Below are positions 36,058 to 45,110 of a stretch of 64,000 nucleotides of DNA, one piece after another. The position numbers and the translations under genes were made by a program. Position 1 is the first letter of the stretch, and each line of letters opens with the position of its first letter. This DNA comes from Eubacteriaceae bacterium. GTDB lineage: Bacteria > Bacillota > Clostridia > Eubacteriales > Alkalibacteraceae. The stretch covers positions 1 through 64,000 of the forward strand of contig JAAXUP010000004.1 of assembly GCA_013335935.1 (NCBI GenBank), read 5' to 3'. Below the pieces are notes generated by a model. The model made no database searches, had not been told where the DNA came from, and worked only from the letters and a program-made list of their open reading frames with translations.

Positions 36058-36627
36058 ATGGCTCAATTATATTACCGGTATTCAACCATGAATGCCGGTA
36101 AATCAATAGAAATAATAAAAATTGCTCATAATTATGAAGAGCAGGGCAAAAAAGTCAGGATCTATACTTCAGAACTTGACGACAGGTACGGAAAGGGCTT
36201 TGTAGCCTCCCGGATAGGTATCAAAAGGCCTGCGGAATTATTTGGAAGAAATACGGATATTTTTAAGGAAATCAGCGAAATTGGAATAAATCTGAGCTGC
36301 GTACTCATTGATGAAGGACAGTTTCTCACAGCAGAGCAGGTTCTTCAGCTGACAAGGATCGTAGATGAACTGAACATTCCGGTGATCGTGTATGGTCTGA
36401 AGAATGATTTTCAAAACAAGCTTTTTGAAGGCAGTGAAAATCTCCTGATTTATTCGGACAAAATCGAAGAAATAAAAACAGTCTGCTGGTATTGTGATAA
36501 AAAAGCTACCATGGTCCTCAGAATGGCCGATGGAAAGCCAGTTTACCAGGGGGAACAAATAAAGATCGGTGGGAATGACAATTACGTCCCGGTATGCCGC
36601 AAATGTTATTATCATCCAAAAATATAA
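36058..36627 (+). CDS. tdk: Thymidine kinase, type II
   Basis: A 189-residue enzyme that phosphorylates thymidine in the salvage pathway. It has Walker A STMNAGKS (9-16), the Walker B-like VLIDEGQFL with the catalytic Glu, the lasso-type VYGLKNDFQ and a zinc site made by CWYCDKK and CRKCYY. Length and motifs fit TK1-like bacterial kinases. AGTGAGGGC before the ATG is a moderate RBS. Followed by a terminator. Confidence 0.95.
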   Translation: MAQLYYRYSTMNAGKSIEIIKIAHNYEEQGKKVRIYTSELDDRYGKGFVASRIGIKRPAELFGRNTDIFKEISEIGINLSCVLIDEGQFLTAEQVLQLTRIVDELNIPVIVYGLKNDFQNKLFEGSENLLIYSDKIEEIKTVCWYCDKKATMVLRMADGKPVYQGEQIKIGGNDNYVPVCRKCYYHPKI

Positions 36628-36649
36628 AATGCCCCAGGGCATTTTTTTT
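36626..36649 (+). terminator. Terminator of tdk
   Basis: AAAATGCC/GGCATTTT stem with a short CCAG loop and eight T. The repeat copy B starts on the base after the T-tract. Confidence 0.85.
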
Positions 36650-36729
36650 GTGCAAGAAAAGTTCGACTAGCTTGCTGAGGTCCAAACTTTTCTTGCACAC
36701 GAGAATAGCGTAGTTGATGCTGTTCTCGT
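36650..36729 (+). repeat. Dispersed palindromic repeat, full copy B (two hairpins)
   Basis: Hairpin 1: GTGCAAGAAAAGTT (36650-36663) and AACTTTTCTTGCAC (36685-36698) are perfectly complementary around a 21-nt loop that differs from copy A at one base. Compared with copy A the arms differ at several positions, each compensated on the other arm. Hairpin 2 (36699-36729) again pairs ACGAGAA with TTCTCGT. Confidence 0.85.
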
Positions 36730-36735
36730 GTAAGG

Positions 36736-36752
36736 CGGAAAAGTTCGACTAG
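36736..36752 (+). repeat. Dispersed repeat, solo copy next to copy B
   Basis: CGGAAAAGTTCGACTAG, same strand as copy B and 7 nt after its second hairpin. It runs into the stop codon of the minus-strand membrane-protein gene. No right arm follows. Confidence 0.65.
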
Positions 36753-37186
36753 TATTTTTCGTATTTCAGGTCGGTTACTTTAAGGTATGCGAAGGAAATG
36801 ACTAATATGCTGGGAATGAGGGGGATGAACTGTTTAAGCGTATAAAACAGATAAGCCTGGTCAAAGCCGATATTGGGGATATAGAAAAAAAGCTTTAAAC
36901 TATTTAAGGCGATAAAAACAATGCATACAAAGTATTCAAAGAAAAGGTAAAGTTTCGACGTTCTAATGAGGATGATGCTGATGATAAAAATAAAAAGAGA
37001 CAAAGCCAGAAGCGTGAAAAACTCAATGACGCTGGCATCTGCCATAGGCAGGCTTAAAAAACTATATTCATTTCCTGCAATAAAATAAGACAGAAACTCC
37101 ACAAAATTTGCGGCGCAGGCAATAACGAAAAGTACAGCCATTACAGCTGATTTGATATAGGATGCAAGTTTGTTTTTTGCGAACAT
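36749..37186 (-). CDS. Small integral membrane protein, unknown function
   Basis: A 145-residue protein with four hydrophobic spans (about 12-32, 45-70, 75-100 and 112-135) and short charged loops; both ends are probably cytosolic. No family recognised. The minus-strand ATG at 37186 is preceded by CGGAGAATAAAC, a good RBS. It is convergent with tdk; its last codons run into the dispersed repeat, so the original C-terminus may have been altered. Single gene, divergent from the OGG gene. Confidence 0.7.
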   Translation of the reverse strand: MFAKNKLASYIKSAVMAVLFVIACAANFVEFLSYFIAGNEYSFLSLPMADASVIEFFTLLALSLFIFIISIILIRTSKLYLFFEYFVCIVFIALNSLKLFFYIPNIGFDQAYLFYTLKQFIPLIPSILVISFAYLKVTDLKYEKY

Positions 37187-37295
37187 GTTTATTCTCCGTT
37201 TCGTATGGGCAATTAGCTAATGTAGTTTATGTCTAAATTATAGCAAAAAAATAAGTAATTGTGTTATTATAATTAAAAAACGATGTGGTGATGGG

Positions 37296-38162
37296 TTGAT
37301 TGAATATTTAGAAGAAGACAAATCCAGTCTTACAATACGGACAGAAAATTTTGACCTGAAGCAGACCTTCGAATGCGGTCAGTGTTTTCGCTGGGTGAAA
37401 TCCGGTGAAAACAGGTATACCGGGGTTGTAGAAGGAAAGGTAATAAGAGTCAGGCAGGATGGCAGCATTTTTACCTTTGAAGGCATAAACAAACAGGAAT
37501 TCGACAATCAATGGATCCACTATTTTGACTTGGACCGGGATTATGCATCCCTGATAAGCCAGATTTCCATAGATCCCCTCCTTAAAGAAGCCGCCGAGTT
37601 CGGCAAGGGAATCAGGCTGTTATTGCAAAATGAATGGGAGACCACGGTGTCCTTTATTATTTCATCAAATAATAATATTCCAAGGATCAAAAAAATCATT
37701 TCCAGCCTTTGCATTCAGTTTGGTGACCGAATTGAGTCGAATGGGGAGACCTACTACACTTTTCCTGCTCCTGAGAAGCTGGCGACCGCGGATTGTAAGG
37801 ATATGGATGAAATCAGGTGCGGGTACCGGTCCGCCTATATTATAGACGCCGCTGGAAAAGTTTCCGGGGGTGAGGTACGGTTATCGGAAATCAGAAAAAT
37901 GGGATATGAAGAAGGAAGAAACGAGCTTTTGAAAATAAAGGGAGTAGGCCCTAAAGTAGCTGATTGCATCCTGCTTTATGGAGCAGGCAAGTATGAAAGC
38001 TACCCGGTTGATGTCTGGGTCAAGAAGGTGACGGAGCAATTGTTTCTTAAAAAAGATTCTACCATGAAGGAAATAAAAGAATTTGCATCTTCAAAATGGT
38101 CAGATGCAGCAGGTTTTGCACAACAATATTTATTTTATTACGCGAGAGAAAAAGGACTTTAG
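37296..38162 (+). CDS. ogg: 8-oxoguanine DNA glycosylase (OGG1 type)
   Basis: A 288-residue DNA glycosylase/AP lyase of the eukaryote-like OGG1 group found in some anaerobes. N-terminal OGG domain with FECGQCFRWVK (about 25-35), then the helix-hairpin-helix LLKIKGVGPKVADCILLYG with the Schiff-base Lys220 and PVDVWVK with the catalytic Asp239. It removes oxidised guanine from DNA. The start is TTG at 37296 behind GGTGATGGG; an ATG start is not available in this frame near the family N-terminus. The DUF554 gene follows after 14 nt. Confidence 0.92.
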   Translation: MIEYLEEDKSSLTIRTENFDLKQTFECGQCFRWVKSGENRYTGVVEGKVIRVRQDGSIFTFEGINKQEFDNQWIHYFDLDRDYASLISQISIDPLLKEAAEFGKGIRLLLQNEWETTVSFIISSNNNIPRIKKIISSLCIQFGDRIESNGETYYTFPAPEKLATADCKDMDEIRCGYRSAYIIDAAGKVSGGEVRLSEIRKMGYEEGRNELLKIKGVGPKVADCILLYGAGKYESYPVDVWVKKVTEQLFLKKDSTMKEIKEFASSKWSDAAGFAQQYLFYYAREKGL

Positions 38163-38176
38163 AGCGGAGGTATTCA

Positions 38177-38854
38177 ATGACAGGAAATATCGTGAACGCC
38201 CTGGCTATCTTATTGGGAAGCCTGACGGGTATACTTTTTAAAAATAAGATTTCAGAACGATTTACATCCATTATGGTGGAAGGATTAAGTCTGGCAACAA
38301 TGGTATATGGGATCAGCCAGGGGATCACAACAAAAAACCCCCTCATTCTTTTTATCAGCATTGCTGCAGGAGCCATCATAGGAGAAGCGTTTGACCTGGA
38401 GGAAAAGCTCCAGAGGATAGGCGATTATTTTCAGGAAAAATTCCAAAATTCCAATAATGTGGCTCAGGGGTTCGTTACGGCATCACTTTTATTTTGTGTC
38501 GGTGCCATGGCCATCATGGGCGGCTTGGAAAGTGGACTTCAAGGCACTCATAACATATTATTTGCAAAATCACTTCTTGATGGAATCATGTCCGTGGTTT
38601 TCGCCTCTGCCATGGGTATTGGAGTTGCCATATCGGCGGTTTCCGTATTTCTTTATCAGGGAAGCATTGTACTTCTATCAGGAATCCTGAAGCCGTTTTT
38701 GGTCCCGGGGGTAGTCACGGAAATGACTGCGGCGGGAGGTGTGCTGATCTTTGGCATCGGATTAAACATGCTTAAAATAAAAAGGCTGAAGCTTGGGAAT
38801 CTGCTGCCTGCAGTATTTATTCCCATTATCATAAATCTTTTTTATCATATCTGA
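38177..38854 (+). CDS. DUF554 membrane protein (YdfK/YqgA type)
   Basis: A 225-residue membrane protein with about seven hydrophobic segments, starting MTGNIVNALAILLGSLTGIL and containing CVGAMAIMGGLESGLQG and ASAMGIGVAISAVSVFLYQG. These match DUF554 (YqgA), whose function is not established; a transport role is suspected from the fold. GCGGAGGT precedes the ATG at 38177, which I prefer to an upstream in-frame start inside the OGG gene. Probably co-transcribed with ogg. Confidence 0.87.
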   Translation: MTGNIVNALAILLGSLTGILFKNKISERFTSIMVEGLSLATMVYGISQGITTKNPLILFISIAAGAIIGEAFDLEEKLQRIGDYFQEKFQNSNNVAQGFVTASLLFCVGAMAIMGGLESGLQGTHNILFAKSLLDGIMSVVFASAMGIGVAISAVSVFLYQGSIVLLSGILKPFLVPGVVTEMTAAGGVLIFGIGLNMLKIKRLKLGNLLPAVFIPIIINLFYHI

Positions 38855-38882
38855 AACTCTTCGAAAATGTTAGCATTACCTG

Positions 38883-38911
38883 TTGACATTTTTATTTTAT
38901 TTTTGTATCAT
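38883..38911 (+). promoter_or_regulatory. Sigma-A promoter of groESL
   Basis: TTGACA (38883-38888) and TATCAT (38906-38911) with a 17-bp spacer. The CIRCE operator covers the expected start site region just downstream. Confidence 0.75.
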
Positions 38912-38922
38912 TATAAGTACGA

Positions 38923-38949
38923 TTAGCACTCGACGCGAATGAGTGCTAA
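38923..38949. promoter_or_regulatory. CIRCE operator (HrcA binding site)
   Basis: TTAGCACTC (38923-38931), nine bases, GAGTGCTAA (38941-38949): a perfect CIRCE element. HrcA repressor, encoded elsewhere, would bind it and link groESL to heat and misfolding stress. Confidence 0.97.
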
Positions 38950-38988
38950 CAACAAAAATAATTTTTACTATATCCAAGGAGGTATTAA

Positions 38989-39273
<285 letters not shown>

Positions 39274-39282
39274 TAAGATTAA

Positions 39283-40941
<1,659 letters not shown>

Positions 40942-40951
40942 TTTCCACTTG

Positions 40952-40983
40952 AGAAAGTCTCGAAAGAGACTTTCTTTTCTTTT
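40952..40983 (+). terminator. Terminator of groESL
   Basis: AGAAAGTCTC/GAGACTTTCT stem with a GAAA tetraloop and a T-rich tail. Confidence 0.9.
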
Positions 40984-40999
40984 ATTACCCTTAGACATA

Positions 41000-41028
41000 T
41001 TGACAAATATAATGAGGAAGATTATACT
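41000..41028 (+). promoter_or_regulatory. Sigma-A promoter of guaA
   Basis: TTGACA (41000-41005) and TATACT (41023-41028) with a 17-bp spacer. It leads into a ~130-nt leader with a terminator-like hairpin. Confidence 0.8.
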
Positions 41029-41054
41029 TATAAAAATATCAATACCAAGTCGGA

Positions 41055-41089
41055 GACAAGTGGAGCGTGAACCCTATTTGTCTTTTTTT
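41055..41089 (+). terminator. Leader terminator (attenuator candidate) before guaA
   Basis: GACAAGTGG (41055-41063) pairs with CTATTTGTC (41074-41082, two G-T pairs) and is followed by seven T. It lies about 20 nt after the expected start of transcription and 80 nt before guaA. The preceding sequence is too short for a known purine riboswitch. Confidence 0.6.
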
Positions 41090-41095
41090 AGAGCA

Positions 41096-41123
41096 GGAAA
41101 GTTATCGGAGACGCTATTCTTGT
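41096..41123 (+). repeat. Dispersed repeat, degraded copy in the guaA leader
   Basis: GGAAAGTT at 41096-41103 and ACGCTATTCTTGT at 41111-41123 match the end of the hairpin-1 left arm and the right arm of hairpin 2 (11 of 13 bases), with the conserved loop missing. It lies 6 nt after a T-tract, like the other copies. Confidence 0.45.
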
Positions 41124-41168
41124 GAATAGGTAAGTTTGAAAAGGTAGTTTAATCATAGGAGGCGAATA

Positions 41169-42704
41169 ATGGATAATCAAGAGTTAGTGATCGTTCTGGA
41201 TTTCGGGGGTCAATACAACCAGCTGATAGCCAGAAGAGTTAGGGAAGAAAACGTGTTTTGTGAGATACTGCCGTACGACACGACAGTTGAAAGAATACTT
41301 GGTAAAAACCCAAAGGGAATCATATTCACTGGAGGACCTTTGAGTGTGAATACTGAAAATGCACCTCAATGTGATAAAAAAATATTTGAACTGGGCATTC
41401 CCATCCTTGGAATATGCTACGGAGCCCAACTGATGGCTCGCTCATTGGGTGGTTATGTAGAGAAAGCAGAGATTCGGGAGTATGGAAAGAAAGAACTGAA
41501 AGTCCTTAAGGAAAGCCTGCTGATTGAGGATTTTATGGACGGATCCGTTACCTGGATGAGCCATACGGATTTCATCAAGGAGGTTCCTGAAAATTTCTCG
41601 ATCACAGCAATAACCGATACCTGTCCGGTAGCGGCAATGGAAAATCCAGAAAAGAAGCTTTATGCGGTACAGTTCCATCCGGAAGTCGAGCATACAGAGT
41701 ATGGAAAGAAAATCATTTCAAATTTCCTTTATGAGGTTTGCGGATGCAGCGGAAATTGGACAATGACAAATTTCGTCCATGAACAGATCAAACTTATCAA
41801 AGACAAAGTTGGAGATAAACGAGTTCTCTGTGCATTAAGCGGGGGTGTGGATTCCTCAGTTGCTTCCGTACTGATGCATAAAGCCATCGGCGACAACCTT
41901 TATTGCATATTTGTAGATCATGGGCTCCTTCGAAAAGATGAAGGCGACCAGGTGGAGCACATCTTCAAAAACAGATTCCGAATGAATTTTATCCGGGTGA
42001 ACGCCCAGGACAGATTCCTTGGCAGACTTGAAGGCGTGTCCGATCCAGAAACGAAAAGAAAAATAATTGGCGAAGAATTCATCCGGGTATTTGAAGAAGA
42101 AGCCAAAAAACTGGAAGGAATTGATTTTCTGCTCCAGGGAACCATCTATCCTGACGTGATCGAAAGCGGAACAAAGGACGCAGCAGTCATCAAAAGCCAC
42201 CATAACGTTGGGGGACTGCCTGAAGATCTGGATTTCGACCTGATCGAGCCACTGAGGGATCTGTTCAAGGACGAGGTCAGGGCAGTTGGCGAAGAACTGG
42301 GGATACCGAAGGATCTTGTGTGGAGACAGCCTTTCCCGGGACCAGGTCTGGCAATCAGGATCATTGGAGACATCACCAGAGATAAAATCGCGATTTTACA
42401 GGAGGCTGATTTTGTTTTCAGAGATGAAATCAAAAAATCTGGACTTGAGAATCAAATCTGGCAATATTTTGCCGTTCTTCCAGGAAACCGAAGTGTGGGT
42501 GTCATGGGTGACGAGAGAACCTATGATTACACCATTGCATTACGAGCAGTAACCAGTACAGACGGAATGACCTCAGACTGGGCAAGGATCCCTTTCGATG
42601 TTCTTGAAAGGATTTCTACAAGGATCGTCAATGAAGTCAAACATGTCAACCGCATCGTGTACGACATCACCAGCAAGCCCCCTTCTACGATTGAGTGGGA
42701 ATAA
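41169..42704 (+). CDS. guaA: GMP synthase (glutamine-hydrolysing)
   Basis: A 511-residue enzyme turning XMP into GMP. The N-terminal class-I amidotransferase has [29 protein letters not shown] with Cys83 and QFHPEVEHT; the ATP pyrophosphatase part has [13 protein letters not shown]; the C-terminal dimerisation domain ends in [26 protein letters not shown] gives a strong start. A 51-bp copy of its 3' end occurs again at 42991-43041 (see that entry), so the gene end has been an integration or recombination site, while the gene itself is intact. Confidence 0.98.
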   Translation: MDNQELVIVLDFGGQYNQLIARRVREENVFCEILPYDTTVERILGKNPKGIIFTGGPLSVNTENAPQCDKKIFELGIPILGICYGAQLMARSLGGYVEKAEIREYGKKELKVLKESLLIEDFMDGSVTWMSHTDFIKEVPENFSITAITDTCPVAAMENPEKKLYAVQFHPEVEHTEYGKKIISNFLYEVCGCSGNWTMTNFVHEQIKLIKDKVGDKRVLCALSGGVDSSVASVLMHKAIGDNLYCIFVDHGLLRKDEGDQVEHIFKNRFRMNFIRVNAQDRFLGRLEGVSDPETKRKIIGEEFIRVFEEEAKKLEGIDFLLQGTIYPDVIESGTKDAAVIKSHHNVGGLPEDLDFDLIEPLRDLFKDEVRAVGEELGIPKDLVWRQPFPGPGLAIRIIGDITRDKIAILQEADFVFRDEIKKSGLENQIWQYFAVLPGNRSVGVMGDERTYDYTIALRAVTSTDGMTSDWARIPFDVLERISTRIVNEVKHVNRIVYDITSKPPSTIEWE

Positions 42705-42712
42705 CATGAAGA

Positions 42713-42757
42713 AACGCTGCAACCCAGTAAAATCAGGGATTGTAGCGTTGTTTTTTT
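42713..42757 (+). terminator. Terminator of guaA
   Basis: AACGCT, CAA and CC pair with GG, TTG and AGCGTT (small mismatches), followed by seven T. It sits inside the segment bounded by the duplicated guaA tails. Confidence 0.85.
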
Positions 42758-42990
42758 ACACAGCAGCATGCCATCAGCCTCGCAAGCACGAAAAAAGCTT
42801 ATGTCTCGAGAAAATCGATCTTCAATACCTTCAGAATTTCTTACGCTCATATTCACTGTGAAAACATCCTGTTTTTCCCGAAAATCTTCGATATTTCAGA
42901 GGATTTTCTGACCTCGCCAACGCAAAAATTTCTTAGCTTGCGATACTGATATGCTTGCGCATTTTGCTACTCGCCTGACAGACCAATAGT

Positions 42991-43041
42991 CATCGTGTAC
43001 GACATAACCAGCAAGCCCCCTTCTACGATTGAGTGAGAATA
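42991..43041 (+). pseudogene. Duplicated 3' tail of guaA (att-like scar)
   Basis: These 51 bases match the last codons of guaA (42653-42703) at 49 positions. The two differences change ATC to ATA and the last Trp codon TGG to TGA; nothing upstream of the match is guaA-like. The copies are direct repeats with 287 bp between (42704-42990) that hold no gene beyond the guaA terminator and a short hairpin. The 3' end of guaA is a known integration site of genomic islands, so this looks like the far attachment site left after an island was lost or decayed. Confidence 0.75.
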
Positions 43042-43076
43042 GTTTGTAGCCATTTTCCTGGATTTTTTACTTACAT

Positions 43077-43105
43077 TTGATTGAAAAATTATGATAAAAT
43101 ATAGT
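43077..43105 (+). promoter_or_regulatory. Candidate promoter before a strong hairpin
   Basis: TTGATT (43077-43082) and TATAGT (43100-43105) with a 17-bp spacer. The expected start is at the foot of the hairpin at 43112. Confidence 0.4.
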
Positions 43106-43111
43106 AGTAAC

Positions 43112-43160
43112 GTGTAGTTCTGACGAACGTAAGTCCTGTTGTCAGAACTACACTTTTTTT
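43112..43160 (+). terminator. Strong terminator-like hairpin
   Basis: GTGTAGTTCTGAC (43112-43124) and GTCAGAACTACAC (43141-43153) form a perfect 13-bp stem with a 16-nt loop, followed by seven T. No gene ends just before it. With the candidate promoter upstream it could be a ~50-nt RNA; otherwise it is an orphan terminator left by rearrangement. A repeat copy follows after 9 nt. Confidence 0.75.
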
Positions 43161-43165
43161 AGGGT

Positions 43166-43190
43166 GGGAAAGTTCGACTAGCTTATTGAG
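43166..43190 (+). repeat. Dispersed repeat, solo copy before the 60-residue ORF
   Basis: GGGAAAGTTCGACTAGCTTA followed by TTGAG matches the loop region of the full copies; no right arm follows. It ends 7 nt before the ATG at 43197. Confidence 0.65.
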
Positions 43191-43196
43191 CTTACC

Positions 43197-43379
43197 ATGT
43201 CCATCTATGCTAAGAAGCAGTATTTGGAACAGCAGCAACGCAAATTCGGAGCGATAGACGAACAGTTTATAAAACGGGGAGAGGAATTGCTTTTCGGGGA
43301 GCTTGCTGCTGCGCTGGATATTCCAAAGGAGAGCGTACCGGATTACATTGCTGGAAGAATAGGAGGAAGGGAAGAATGA
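43197..43379 (+). CDS. Small protein of unknown function, possibly 5'-truncated (60 residues)
   Basis: A 60-residue frame starting MSIYAKKQYLEQQQRKFGAI, helical and charged, with no family I recognise. The ATG at 43197 has no ribosome binding site; directly upstream lies a repeat copy. The gene may have lost its original start to the repeat. Its stop overlaps the start of the next gene (ATGA at 43376-43379), and that gene has a good RBS inside this frame, so the two were evidently an operon. Confidence 0.55.
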   Translation: MSIYAKKQYLEQQQRKFGAIDEQFIKRGEELLFGELAAALDIPKESVPDYIAGRIGGREE

Positions 43380-43759
43380 ATAAAGTGAAAGTACTAAATA
43401 ATAAAGTGCATCATGATAAATTTGGGGAGGGGATCGTTACCGATCAAACGATATCCAAGATAACGATACAGTTTTCAGAAGAATTTGGGGAAAAGAAATT
43501 CATGTACCCCTCCGCATTTGAGTCATTCTTGACGATGGGGAATCCTGCTTTACAGGAAATGATTGATGATGAATTGCGCACAATACGTAAGCAGCTGGAG
43601 GCTGAGGGGAAGCAACGCGAGGAAGAAGCCGAGCAGCGCCGGATTGAGGAACAACGGGCGCTGCTGAAGAAAAAGCTGTCTGCCAAAAAGTGCACTGCCA
43701 AAAGAAAAGCTCCAGCTATACCAAAAACTAAGCCGGTCAGCACGGAATCTGACGCTTAG
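43376..43759 (+). CDS. Small protein with Tudor-like N-terminus and charged coiled coil
   Basis: A 127-residue protein. The first ~50 residues (VLNNKVHHDKFGEGIVTDQ, then ITIQFSEEFGEKKFMYPSAF) follow the same pattern as the C-terminal Tudor-like domain of PcrA encoded at 48930 (VEHKVWGEGTVI and later VAFPGLGIKKI), a fold that contacts RNA polymerase or nucleic acid. Residues ~60-127 are a Glu/Arg-rich coiled coil ending in a basic Lys/Pro-rich tail. GGAGGAAGGG precedes the ATG. Function unknown; possibly nucleic-acid associated. It lies just beyond the guaA scar and may be island cargo. Confidence 0.65.
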   Translation: MNKVKVLNNKVHHDKFGEGIVTDQTISKITIQFSEEFGEKKFMYPSAFESFLTMGNPALQEMIDDELRTIRKQLEAEGKQREEEAEQRRIEEQRALLKKKLSAKKCTAKRKAPAIPKTKPVSTESDA

Positions 43760-43879
43760 AAGACGAGACGTTTGAGAAGCAGTCTGTTGCATAATAAATG
43801 CAACAGACTGCTTCTTTAAATTATGTAAAATTGGTATAATGAGGATATAGCTAATCACCTGCCTGAAAGGGGGAGGAAT

Positions 43880-44647
43880 ATGGTCAATCTGACTTCTGTG
43901 TTTTTTATTTTTATTTCTTTTCTGCTATCTTTCATATTTCCTTTTGTTCTTCTGATTTATATGAAAAAGAAGTACAAGACATCCCTTGTTTTTGTCCTTG
44001 CAGGGGCGATCATCTTCGCTGTTTTTCAGCTGATTGTCAGAATACCGCTGATCGGCTGGCTGAACGGAAATTTCTGGTTTTATACAAATGTGGTAAGCAA
44101 TAATGTTCTCTATGGTCTTTTCCTGGCATTCACAGCAGGTCTGTTTGAAGAAAGCGGAAGATACCTGGCGTTTCGATTGATCGGCGGCAGAATCAACTGG
44201 GCAAATTCCGTGGGCTATGGGATTGGTCATGGGGGATTTGAATCCGTCGCGCTTATCGGCACAACATACCTGGCCAATCTGATCGCAGTGGGGTATCTGA
44301 ATTATGGATTGTTCGGAAATATCATTAATTGGCTGCCTCAGATATTTAACAATATGGAAGCAATCAAAGAAATCTTTCGTTCGACACCTTCCTACTATTT
44401 TCTTTTAGGCGGAATCGAGCGAGTGATGACCATCATCATTCATATTGCCCTTTCGCTGTTAGTGGCAAAAAGTTTTATCCGGAAAAAACCGTTGTACCTG
44501 TTGTATGCGATCCTGATCCATACGCTGATCAATCTGGCTGCGGTATTTTCTCCCAATATATTGATCGCAGAATTTTCTGTTCTGATATTTGCATTGATTT
44601 CAGGGTATTACATCAATGAATCGAAGTATACGTTTGGTTCGTGGTAG
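43880..44647 (+). CDS. YhfC-family putative intramembrane metalloprotease
   Basis: A 255-residue protein with about seven to eight membrane spans. The motif set FEESGRYLAF (near 91-100), GYGIGHGGFES (near 113-123), a later HIALSLLVAK and IHTLINLAAV places it in the YhfC family, relatives of CPBP/Abi intramembrane proteases in which paired glutamates and histidines bind zinc. The substrate is unknown. GGGGGAGG precedes the ATG at 43880. The lipoprotein gene follows after 22 nt, so an operon with the lipoprotein and LspA-like genes is likely. Confidence 0.85.
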   Translation: MVNLTSVFFIFISFLLSFIFPFVLLIYMKKKYKTSLVFVLAGAIIFAVFQLIVRIPLIGWLNGNFWFYTNVVSNNVLYGLFLAFTAGLFEESGRYLAFRLIGGRINWANSVGYGIGHGGFESVALIGTTYLANLIAVGYLNYGLFGNIINWLPQIFNNMEAIKEIFRSTPSYYFLLGGIERVMTIIIHIALSLLVAKSFIRKKPLYLLYAILIHTLINLAAVFSPNILIAEFSVLIFALISGYYINESKYTFGSW

Positions 44648-44669
44648 CTTAGAAAATGGAGGGATCGAC

Positions 44670-45110
44670 ATGAAAAAAAGTTTATTCTTTGCAGTAATCC
44701 TGATGATGGTTACCCTGACTGCCTGTTCTTCAGGTCCGAGTATTGATGAGGTCGCCGCTTATGGGGATCCAAAGGTCGAAAGCATGCTTCAAGGCTATAA
44801 TGAAGACGACTTTGCATTGTTCAGCAGGGATTTTGGGCCAATGATGAAAGCCGCTCTAAATGAAAAATTGTTTGATACCGTTATAAAGGTTCAGGTAAAA
44901 GAGGTTATTGGAGAATATCAGACTAAAAAACTGGTAAAGATAACCGAGAAGACTAATGAAGGTAAAAATTATGTCGTCGCGATTTACAGGGCAAAATTTT
45001 CTAAGGAGGAAGGGGATGTTGCCATCACTGTGTGGTTTACAGATGATGAACTGAAAAATATCGAAACCGTTCTTTTCAGTTCTCCCCGGTTGATAGAAGC
45101 CAATGGATAA
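44670..45110 (+). CDS. DUF3887-type lipoprotein
   Basis: A 146-residue exported lipoprotein: signal MKKSLFFAVILMMVTLTACS with lipobox TAC (Cys19). The mature part is a small alpha/beta domain with the YNEDDFALFSRDFGPMMKAA block seen in DUF3887 proteins, which resemble the NTF2-like fold. GGAGGG at 44658-44663 supports the ATG at 44670. It overlaps the following LspA-like gene by 8 nt. The neighbour is the type of peptidase that would mature such a lipoprotein. Confidence 0.82.
   Translation: MKKSLFFAVILMMVTLTACSSGPSIDEVAAYGDPKVESMLQGYNEDDFALFSRDFGPMMKAALNEKLFDTVIKVQVKEVIGEYQTKKLVKITEKTNEGKNYVVAIYRAKFSKEEGDVAITVWFTDDELKNIETVLFSSPRLIEANG

Noticed and set aside
41035-41089. Purine riboswitch before guaA
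   Set aside because: The stretch between promoter and terminator is too short and lacks the conserved purine-aptamer loops.
42758-42990. A gene between the duplicated guaA tails
   Set aside because: Short open frames on both strands overlap the guaA end or lack ribosome binding sites and recognisable features.
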